DNA of 64,000 bases from Alicyclobacillus contaminans DSM 17975 (lineage in GTDB: Bacteria; Bacillota; Bacilli; Alicyclobacillales; Alicyclobacillaceae). Below, piece after piece: positions 58,057-64,000 of this stretch. The stretch is taken from assembly GCF_000429525.1 (NCBI RefSeq), contig NZ_AUCA01000001.1, positions 62,001 through 126,000 on the forward strand, read 5' to 3'. Below the pieces are notes generated by a model. That model made no database searches and had not been told where the DNA came from. It saw only the letters and a list, made by a program, of their open reading frames with translations. The first letter of the stretch is position 1. The number at the start of each line of letters is the position of its first letter. The translations under genes and the position numbers were made by a program.

Positions 58057-58599
58057 ATGTTCACGAACTGGCTCAGGTCCAACCGGTGGGCTGCCGGCAT
58101 TCTCACCATCCTTCGCGTGTATCTGGGATGGGAGTTCCTCCACGCCGGCTGGGAGAAGATTACCGCCTCCAAGCCGTTCAACGCGGCGGGATTCCTCGCG
58201 AACAGCATTCAACACCCCGTGCTCACGCCGGAAAAGACCGTTCAATATCCGTGGTTCAACGCGTTCCTGAAGGGCTTTGCCCTGCCGCACGTGGGACTGT
58301 TCAACGTGTTGGTGCCGTGGGGAGAATTGCTTGTCGGCGTTGGACTCATCCTGGGCACTCTGACCACCGCCGCTGTGTTCTTCGGGATGCTGATGAACTT
58401 CGTGTACATGTTCGCCGGCACGGTGTCCAGCAATCCAATGGACGTGTTGATTGGCATCTTCATCATCGTGGCCGGATACAACGCGGGTCACTTCGGCGGA
58501 GACCGCTGGGTCATTCCCTGGCTTCGCGAGCACGTGTTTCGCCGGGTTCACAAGGAAGTTCAGGTGCACGTGGTGCGCGGCAACAAAGCAGTCCACTAG
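58057..58599 (+). CDS. DoxX-family membrane protein
   Basis: A 180-residue protein with four membrane helices. The DoxX pattern is ILRVYLGWEFLHAGWEKI, HVGLFNVLVPWGELLVGVGLILG and a final helix with VAGYNAGHFGGDRW. DoxX proteins associate with quinone-linked oxidases and redox stress in other organisms; the exact role is unclear. ATG 58057 follows AAGGAGATG. It precedes hpf by 39 bases and might be co-transcribed with it. Confidence 0.87.
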   Translation: MFTNWLRSNRWAAGILTILRVYLGWEFLHAGWEKITASKPFNAAGFLANSIQHPVLTPEKTVQYPWFNAFLKGFALPHVGLFNVLVPWGELLVGVGLILGTLTTAAVFFGMLMNFVYMFAGTVSSNPMDVLIGIFIIVAGYNAGHFGGDRWVIPWLREHVFRRVHKEVQVHVVRGNKAVH

Positions 58600-58638
58600 A
58601 CGTTGATTACGTTGCAAGCTTACAGGAGCTGACAGCGC

Positions 58639-59169
58639 ATGTTGATACAGACGTACGGGGATCACATTCCATTGACGGATGCCCTCAGGGAGTATCTGGA
58701 GAAAAAACTCAGTCGATTGGAGCGGTACGTGGAGATTCCGGCGGATACCCAGGTTCATGCCGCTCTTTCGGTGGAACGCGGCATGCACAAGGTGGAGATC
58801 ACGCTGACGCTCTTCGGGTACACCTTCAGGGCGGAGGAGCGTTCATCGGACATGTACGCATCCATCGATCTGGCGACGGACACGCTGTGCGGCCAGGTGC
58901 AGAAGTACAAGTCCAGGCTGCATCGGCATTCGCGGGATGGGCAACGGCGCGACGTCCAGCCGGGAGATCCGGAAGCGCGGAATGACGATGGGCCGAAGGT
59001 GGTACGCGTGAAGCGCTTTGCCGTGAAACCCATGGCGCTCGAAGAAGCGATGCTTCAAATGGAACTGCTCGGCCACGATTTCTTCGTGTTCACCAATGCC
59101 GAGACGGACGAGATGAACGTGCTGTACCGACGCAAGGACGGAAATTTCGGCTGGATTGAGCCACAATGA
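58639..59169 (+). CDS. hpf: long-form ribosome hibernation promoting factor
   Basis: A 176-residue protein that dimerises 70S ribosomes to 100S in stationary phase. The N-terminal S30AE domain (1-105) contains LREYLEKKLSRLERYV and HKVEITLTLFGYTFRAEE. The C-terminal dimerisation domain (about 120-176) contains VKRFAVKPMALEEAMLQME, LLGHDFFVFTNAET and VLYRRKDGNFGWIEP. The start at 58639 is ATG after AGGAGCTGA. A strong terminator follows. Confidence 0.95.
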   Translation: MLIQTYGDHIPLTDALREYLEKKLSRLERYVEIPADTQVHAALSVERGMHKVEITLTLFGYTFRAEERSSDMYASIDLATDTLCGQVQKYKSRLHRHSRDGQRRDVQPGDPEARNDDGPKVVRVKRFAVKPMALEEAMLQMELLGHDFFVFTNAETDEMNVLYRRKDGNFGWIEPQ

Positions 59170-59195
59170 CCGATTCGGTCCACAGCAATGATTCG

Positions 59196-59225
59196 CCGCG
59201 GTGGGGCATGCCCCACCGCGGTTTT
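59196..59225 (+). terminator. terminator of hpf
   Basis: CCGCGGTGGGGC (59196-59207) pairs perfectly with GCCCCACCGCGG (59210-59221), followed by TTTT. Confidence 0.82.
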
Positions 59226-59369
59226 GCGTGGAAGGGGCTGTTGCGGCGGTCCATTCGGGGTCTTGCTTTGGACCATTGCCTGCATAGTCCATACCGACTA
59301 CATCTTTCCCCCGTGTGTACTAGTGGCAAATAGAAAGAACGTGCCTGTTTGCGAGTACAGGCGCGGGAC

Positions 59370-59375
59370 TATAGT
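59370..59375 (+). promoter_or_regulatory. -10-like element of the qox operon
   Basis: TATAGT lies 50 bases before qoxA. The nearest -35-like hexamer, TTGCGA (59349-59354), is spaced only 15 bases, so activation by a regulator is possible. Confidence 0.4.
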
Positions 59376-59424
59376 GAAGTCGGGTAAGAAGGCCACCAGA
59401 GTCTATTGAAAGGAGCTTAGCCTG

Positions 59425-60327
59425 ATGAACGTAAGGGTACGCAGAGCAGGGGTACTGCTCTCGGGGTTGTTGGCATCACTGCTGCTGGCGACCGGCTGCG
59501 GAAGGAACATCGTGCTCCATCCGGCCGGTCCCGTCGGGCGCAGTGAAGCCCACCTCATCTATTTGTCCATCATCCTTGTGCTGATTGTTGTGGTGCCCGT
59601 CATCGTGCTGATGATGTTCATCGTGATGCGGTATCGCGACAAGCCGGGAAATAAGGCGGCGTACAAACCCGAATGGTCTGAAAACCGAGCGCTCGAAGTG
59701 ATTTGGTGGGCCATCCCCATTGTCATCATCGGGATTCTCGGTGCGGCCACAGCGAAGGAGACGTATTCGCTGACGAAGCCGCCGGAACAGAACACCACCC
59801 CGTACACGGTGGAGGTCACTTCGCTCAACTGGAAGTGGCTTTTCCAGTATCCGGACAAAAACATCGCCACGGTGAACTACTGCGTGATTCCCACCGGCCG
59901 TCCGATTCAGTTCGTGTTAACGGCCAACGCGCCCATGAACTCCTTCTGGGTGCCGGAGTTGGGCGGGCAAGAGTACACCATGCCGGGCATGGCGATGCGG
60001 TTGTGGCTGCAGGCGGACAAACCCGGAACGTACTACGGCCATGGCGCCAACTTCACCGGTGAAGGGTTCGCCAACATGCAGTTTGACGTGATCGCCAAAT
60101 CCCAGTCGGACTTTGAAGCTTGGGAGAATCAGGTGAAGCAGACAGCGCCTCCGCTCACGGAGACCGGCTACAAGAACCTGACCAATCCGAGTGTCGTGTC
60201 GAAAGCATCGTATTCGTCCTACCCCGCGAACTCGTTCATGGACACGGTTATGGAAAATGGCGGGAAGTACATGAGCCAAACCATGTCGACCATGCAGTCG
60301 TTGGGTGACGACGCCGGCATGAAATAA
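59425..60327 (+). CDS. qoxA: cytochrome aa3/bo3-type quinol oxidase subunit II
   Basis: A 300-residue lipoprotein subunit of a quinol oxidase. The signal peptide ends LLLATGC. Two membrane helices (about 45-70 and 90-110) are followed by a cupredoxin domain. The copper-A cysteines of cytochrome c oxidases are missing: the corresponding segment reads YYGHGANFTGEGFANMQFDV, and NAPMNSFWVPELGGQEY is typical of QoxA. Electrons therefore come from menaquinol, not cytochrome c. It starts a five-gene set on the plus strand. Confidence 0.93.
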   Translation: MNVRVRRAGVLLSGLLASLLLATGCGRNIVLHPAGPVGRSEAHLIYLSIILVLIVVVPVIVLMMFIVMRYRDKPGNKAAYKPEWSENRALEVIWWAIPIVIIGILGAATAKETYSLTKPPEQNTTPYTVEVTSLNWKWLFQYPDKNIATVNYCVIPTGRPIQFVLTANAPMNSFWVPELGGQEYTMPGMAMRLWLQADKPGTYYGHGANFTGEGFANMQFDVIAKSQSDFEAWENQVKQTAPPLTETGYKNLTNPSVVSKASYSSYPANSFMDTVMENGGKYMSQTMSTMQSLGDDAGMK

Positions 60328-60377
60328 CGCCGGCTCGGAGGTACGCTGTACATTCTTCGACGAAAGGGGCAGAAGGT

Positions 60378-62324
60378 GTGAAAAACTTCTTTGTCACCGG
60401 CGACCCAATGATCTACGCCTCGGACGTGTTGATTGTCCTGGTGCTGGTGGGCATCATCTTCACCCTGACCTACTTCAAAAAATGGGGTTGGTTGTGGCGT
60501 GAATGGTTGACCACCGTGGATCACAAGAAAATCGCCATCATGTATCTGATCTGCGCCATTCTCATGCTGTTCCGCGGCGGCGTGGATGCCGAGTTGATGC
60601 GGACGCAGCTGGCCGTCCCGAACAACCATCTGTTGTCGGCCGAGCACTATGACCAAATTTTCACGACCCATGGCACCATCATGATTCTGTTCATGGCGAT
60701 GCCCATCCTGTTCGCCATGTTCAACGCCGCAGTGCCATTGCAGATTGGCGCGCGCGATGTTGCTTTCCCGTATTTGAACGCGGTGAGTTTCTGGTTGTTC
60801 TTCTTTGGCGCATTGCTGTTCAACATTTCGTTTGTCATCGGCGGATCTCCGGATGCTGGCTGGACCAGTTATCCACCTTTGACGGAGTTACAGTTCGATC
60901 CGGGCCCGGGCGAAAACTACTACCTGCTGGCGGTGCAAATCTCCGGTTTCGGAAGTATTGCCACCGGCATCAACTTCATGGCGACCATCCTCAAGATGCG
61001 GGCGCCCGGCATGACCCTGATGAAGATGCCGCTGTTCTGCTGGTCGGTGTTGGCATCCTGCATCGTCATTCTGTTCGCGTTCCCGGCGTTGACCGGCGCG
61101 CTTCTGCTGCTCACCTTGGACCGGGTGGTTGGCACACATTTCTTCACGATGCTGGCAGGCGGCAACCCGATGCAGTTCATCAATCTGTTCTGGATTTGGG
61201 GTCACCCCGAAGTGTACATCGTCGTGCTACCGGCGTTCGGCATTTACTCGGAAGTGGTCAGCACGTTCTCCAGCAAGCGCGTGTTTGGCTACAAGTCCAT
61301 GGTGTTTTCGCTGATGGCGATTGCCGTTGTCGGCTATCTGACCTGGGTCCACCACTTCTTCACCATGGGTGCGGGTGCTGACGTGAACGCGTTCTTCGCC
61401 ATTTCCACCATGTGCGTCGGCATTCCGACCGGTGTTAAAGTGTTCAACTGGCTGTTGACCATGTTCCGCGGTCGAATCCGGCTGAATTTGCCCATGCTGT
61501 GGACGCTGGGCTTCATCCCGAACTTCGCCTTGGCGGGCGCCACCGGCGTCATGCTGGCCGCCGCTCCCGGCGACTATCAATATCACAACAGCTATTTTCT
61601 CGTCGCCCACTTCCACCAAGCGCTGATTGGCGGCGTGGTGTACGGCATGCTGGCAGGCATGTATTACTGGTGGCCGAAACTGTTCGGCTTCGTTCTCGAT
61701 GAACGGCTCGGCAAATGGGCGTTCTGGTTCTTCAATATCGGTTTCTATGTCTGCTTCATGCCGCAATACGAGCTCGGCTTCATGGGAATGACGCGGAGAA
61801 TGTACACATATCCCGCCAACATGGGCTGGACGACGCTCAACTTCATCTCCACCATCGGGGCGTACCTGATGGGTATTGGTTTCCTGTTCATTGGCGCGCA
61901 GATTGTCTACAGCATCTTCCGCGGGCAGCGCGACCTCACCGGAGATCCATGGAACGGCCGCACGCTCGAGTGGTCTCTGCCGTCGCCTCCACCGGCGTAC
62001 AATTTCGCGCAGATTCCGCATGTGCAAGAGCGGGATGAGTGGTGGCGGATTAAGCAGGCCGGTCTGGCGGACGCGTATCGCAAAGTCAATCTGAACGAAC
62101 TGGAGCCGATTCACATGCCGAAGAATTCGGGGATACCGTTCCTGATGGGTGTTTCATTCTTCGTCGGCGGATTTGGCTTGGTGTTTGGCTGGACGGTCGT
62201 CGCCATTATCGGGTTTGCCGGTGTGTTCCTCTGCCTGTTGGCTCGGTCGCTGCAGGAGAAGACCGATTACCACATTCCGGTGAGCGAAGTGCAGCAGACG
62301 GAAATCTCGCTGGGGAGGGCTTGA
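60378..62324 (+). CDS. qoxB: quinol oxidase subunit I
   Basis: The 648-residue catalytic subunit that reduces O2 and pumps protons. The low-spin haem and CuB-haem site ligands are seen in TTHGTIMILF, WGHPEVYIVVLPAFG (histidine and cross-linked tyrosine), TWVHHFFTMG (two CuB histidines) and VAHFHQALIGG. The two extra helices expected for Qox/Cyo type are present at both ends. GTG 60378 has AAAGGGG eight bases upstream. It is followed one base later by qoxC. Confidence 0.95.
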   Translation: MKNFFVTGDPMIYASDVLIVLVLVGIIFTLTYFKKWGWLWREWLTTVDHKKIAIMYLICAILMLFRGGVDAELMRTQLAVPNNHLLSAEHYDQIFTTHGTIMILFMAMPILFAMFNAAVPLQIGARDVAFPYLNAVSFWLFFFGALLFNISFVIGGSPDAGWTSYPPLTELQFDPGPGENYYLLAVQISGFGSIATGINFMATILKMRAPGMTLMKMPLFCWSVLASCIVILFAFPALTGALLLLTLDRVVGTHFFTMLAGGNPMQFINLFWIWGHPEVYIVVLPAFGIYSEVVSTFSSKRVFGYKSMVFSLMAIAVVGYLTWVHHFFTMGAGADVNAFFAISTMCVGIPTGVKVFNWLLTMFRGRIRLNLPMLWTLGFIPNFALAGATGVMLAAAPGDYQYHNSYFLVAHFHQALIGGVVYGMLAGMYYWWPKLFGFVLDERLGKWAFWFFNIGFYVCFMPQYELGFMGMTRRMYTYPANMGWTTLNFISTIGAYLMGIGFLFIGAQIVYSIFRGQRDLTGDPWNGRTLEWSLPSPPPAYNFAQIPHVQERDEWWRIKQAGLADAYRKVNLNELEPIHMPKNSGIPFLMGVSFFVGGFGLVFGWTVVAIIGFAGVFLCLLARSLQEKTDYHIPVSEVQQTEISLGRA

Positions 62325-62325
62325 C

Positions 62326-62955
62326 ATGGCGGTCATGGAGCAAACGCTGAAAGATCTCCACGGCGCCGGGGAGCACAGGAAGCCGCTGGAGTACACGCAC
62401 GGCGGTTCCGTGAACATCTTGGGATTCTGGTTGTTCCTCGCCACCGACCTGATGGTGTTCGCCACGCTGTTTGCGACGTACCTGATTTTGAAGACACATA
62501 CCGATGGCGGGCCAACGGCGGCCGGGATCTTCGATATCCCCGGCTATGTGGCGGAGACGTTCATCTTGTTGACGAGCAGTTTCACGTGCGGATTGGCCAC
62601 CTATTCGATGCGGAAGAATGCGAAAGCTGCGGCGTTGACGTGGCTGGCCATCACCATGGCGCTGGGGCTGGCCTTCGTGGGACTGGAAGCCAGCGAGTTC
62701 GCCAAGGACGTGGCGGACGGCGCCACGATGCAGCGCAGCGCGTTTCTCAGTGCCTTCTACACGCTGGTGGGCACGCACGGAGCGCACGTGTCGCTCGGCA
62801 TTCTCTGGATGGCGTCGCTGTTCTTCCAAATTGCCCGCCGCGGCTTTGACGCGGTGCGGGCGCGGAAACTGTTCGTGGTCGGCCTCTACTGGCACTTCCT
62901 CGATATCGTTTGGGTGTTCATCTTTACGGTTGTGTACACGATGGGGGTGAGATGA
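62326..62955 (+). CDS. qoxC: quinol oxidase subunit III
   Basis: A 209-residue membrane subunit with five helices. NILGFWLFLATDLMVFATLF, FILLTSSFTCGLATYSM, TLVGTHGAHVSLGILWM and GLYWHFLDIVWVFIFTVVY are the cytochrome oxidase III marks; the glutamate in VGLEASEF is conserved. ATG 62326 lies directly after the qoxB stop and the gene abuts qoxD, so the subunits are co-translated. Confidence 0.94.
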   Translation: MAVMEQTLKDLHGAGEHRKPLEYTHGGSVNILGFWLFLATDLMVFATLFATYLILKTHTDGGPTAAGIFDIPGYVAETFILLTSSFTCGLATYSMRKNAKAAALTWLAITMALGLAFVGLEASEFAKDVADGATMQRSAFLSAFYTLVGTHGAHVSLGILWMASLFFQIARRGFDAVRARKLFVVGLYWHFLDIVWVFIFTVVYTMGVR

Positions 62956-63297
62956 ATGGCCAATTCAGCCGTCAGTCAATCCACGAATCTGGAGCCGCAG
63001 TTTCATGAAGAGGCGTTTCCCTGGAAGCACATCATCGGGTATGTCCTCTCTCTGGTGCTGACGGGGGCCGCGCTCTGGTGCGCGTTGGGATATCATCTGC
63101 GCGGTAGTGCGCTGATTGTCACAATTCTGGCGATGGCTGTTCTGCAGATTGTGGTTCAGCTGTTCCTGTTCATGCATCTGACGGAGAGTGACGGGACGCG
63201 GGCGCACGTGTGGACCATATGTCTCGGATTTTTCTTCACCTTCGTGGTGGTGGCGGGGACCATCTGGATTATGTCGTTCGGTTCCCAGGTTGCTTGA
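62956..63297 (+). CDS. qoxD: quinol oxidase subunit IV
   Basis: A 113-residue small membrane subunit with three helices (HIIGYVLSLVLTGAALWCAL, VTILAMAVLQIVVQLFLFMH and the C-terminal GFFFTFVVVAGTIWIM). The pattern QLFLFMHL is the subunit IV signature. ATG 62956 begins immediately after the qoxC stop. It helps assembly of the oxidase. Confidence 0.92.
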   Translation: MANSAVSQSTNLEPQFHEEAFPWKHIIGYVLSLVLTGAALWCALGYHLRGSALIVTILAMAVLQIVVQLFLFMHLTESDGTRAHVWTICLGFFFTFVVVAGTIWIMSFGSQVA

Positions 63298-63324
63298 CGA
63301 CACAGCGGGAAGAGAGGCACGAAC

Positions 63325-64000
63325 ATGTCCATGATTTCCGGTGACGTCCATGCGATTCCAAACCAAGCGGACTCTGTCCGCTCGGTTTGGAAAACCGTAC
63401 AGGCTTACGTTGCTCTGACCAAGCCGAAAATTCTCGTCATGCTTCTCATCACCGGCTACTGCGCGATGGTCGTTGCCAACCGCGGCGTGCCTTCGGCGTT
63501 TCTGACCGCCGCGACGCTTGTGGGATTGGCGCTGTCGTCTGCGGCGGGGGCCGTGTTGAACATGTGGTACGACCGAGACATTGACGGCCTGATGCGGCGG
63601 ACATCCAGCCGCCCGCTGCCGACCGGCGCTGTCAAACCCGGACACGCGTTGGTGTTCGGCATTGGTCTGGAAGCCGCTTCGTTCGCGCTGCTGTACGGGC
63701 TGGTCAATCCATTGACGGCGCTGCTCTCGTTCCTTGGCTTCGTGTATTATGTGCTGATTTACACCATCTGGTTGAAACGGCGGACGCCCCAGAACATCGT
63801 CATCGGCGGCGGCGCGGGCGCCATTCCGCCCCTCGTCGGCTGGGCGGCGGTGGCGGGGCATCTGTCCTGGTTGGCGTGGCTCATGTTTGCGGTCATCTTC
63901 CTGTGGACACCACCGCACTTTTGGGCGTTGGCGTTGTACAAGAACGAGGACTACGTCCGCGCGGGCGTTCCCATGATGCCCGTGGTGCGCGGCTTTCGGT
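63325..64000 (+). CDS. ctaB: protohaem IX farnesyltransferase (haem O synthase), 3' end outside window
   Basis: UbiA-family prenyltransferase that converts haem B to haem O, the first step toward haem A for the oxidase. 225 residues are visible and the frame is open at the window edge. TKPKILVMLLITGY is the first helix; NMWYDRDIDGLMRRTSSRPL is the Mg-binding NxxxD/DxxD motif, and TPPHFWALALYKNEDY the second conserved region. ATG 63325 follows AGAGAGGC. It lies 27 bases after qoxD, so cofactor synthesis is coupled to oxidase expression. Confidence 0.95.
   Translation, partial: MSMISGDVHAIPNQADSVRSVWKTVQAYVALTKPKILVMLLITGYCAMVVANRGVPSAFLTAATLVGLALSSAAGAVLNMWYDRDIDGLMRRTSSRPLPTGAVKPGHALVFGIGLEAASFALLYGLVNPLTALLSFLGFVYYVLIYTIWLKRRTPQNIVIGGGAGAIPPLVGWAAVAGHLSWLAWLMFAVIFLWTPPHFWALALYKNEDYVRAGVPMMPVVRGFR

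Overview
The window reads as chromosome of a GC-rich, spore-forming member of the Bacillota, most like Alicyclobacillus and its relatives. This is inferred from four things: the acpS-(nnr)-ydcC-alr-endoAI-endoA order known from Bacillus, a YjcZ-type spore-associated mini-protein, a qoxABCD quinol oxidase operon of Bacillus type followed by ctaB, and strong Shine-Dalgarno sites with many GTG and TTG starts. No rRNA, tRNA, insertion sequence, phage gene or CRISPR array was seen. Nearly all long antisense reading frames are shadows of GC-rich genes.

Layout. 1-2.9 kb: gluconokinase (5' end outside the window), a convergent LacI-type regulator and a small thioredoxin-like protein. 2.9-12.8 kb: an acetate module made of a YdcF-like protein, an ActP-like symporter whose frame is broken at a T6 run, a LytS/LytT-type sensor pair, the DUF485 partner of ActP, acetyl-CoA synthetase with a cre-like site, a SatP-type acetate transporter and a chemoreceptor. 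12.9-16 kb: an HssRS-like two-component system with direct repeats in its promoter, a GNAT acetyltransferase and a repeat-built coiled-coil protein. 16.3-19.1 kb (minus strand): a DUF2520 dehydrogenase-like gene, panB and panC, preceded by a strongly structured leader RNA. 19.1-27.5 kb: an SGNH hydrolase, a YjcZ-like mini-gene, a complete oligopeptide ABC transporter operon with CodY-like boxes, a GntR regulator and a Toprim protein. 27.5-30 kb: a DUF488 protein, a ferritin-like/VIT1 fusion and methionine aminopeptidase. 30-38 kb (minus strand): an alpha-glucan cluster with a sugar nucleotidyltransferase, a GH57-GT4 fusion, DUF4912 and a GH15 glucoamylase/glucodextranase-like enzyme.

38-47.8 kb: small zinc-ribbon and membrane proteins, a double-DUF190 protein, then acpS, nnr, the LolA-like lipoprotein ydcC, alr, the EndoAI/EndoA antitoxin-toxin pair, an archaeal-type S-adenosylhomocysteinase, and a class-I amidotransferase-like hydrolase preceded by two tandem hairpin elements. 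47.9-54.5 kb: a DUF1659/DUF2922 pair, a truncated ABC ATPase with its permease, a PilZ protein with a cysteine-rich tail, an aldo/keto reductase and a Lon-like protease. 54.6-59.2 kb: an isolated Rieske dioxygenase alpha/beta pair with a cre-like site, L-lactate dehydrogenase, DoxX and long-form HPF. 59.4-64 kb: qoxABCD and the start of ctaB.

Common themes are carbon overflow and re-use (gluconate, acetate, lactate, glucan) with likely CcpA control, and respiration through a quinol oxidase. The least explained parts are the panBC leader RNA, the tandem hairpins at 46.9-47.0 kb, the broken actP frame and the GH57-GT4 glucan cluster.
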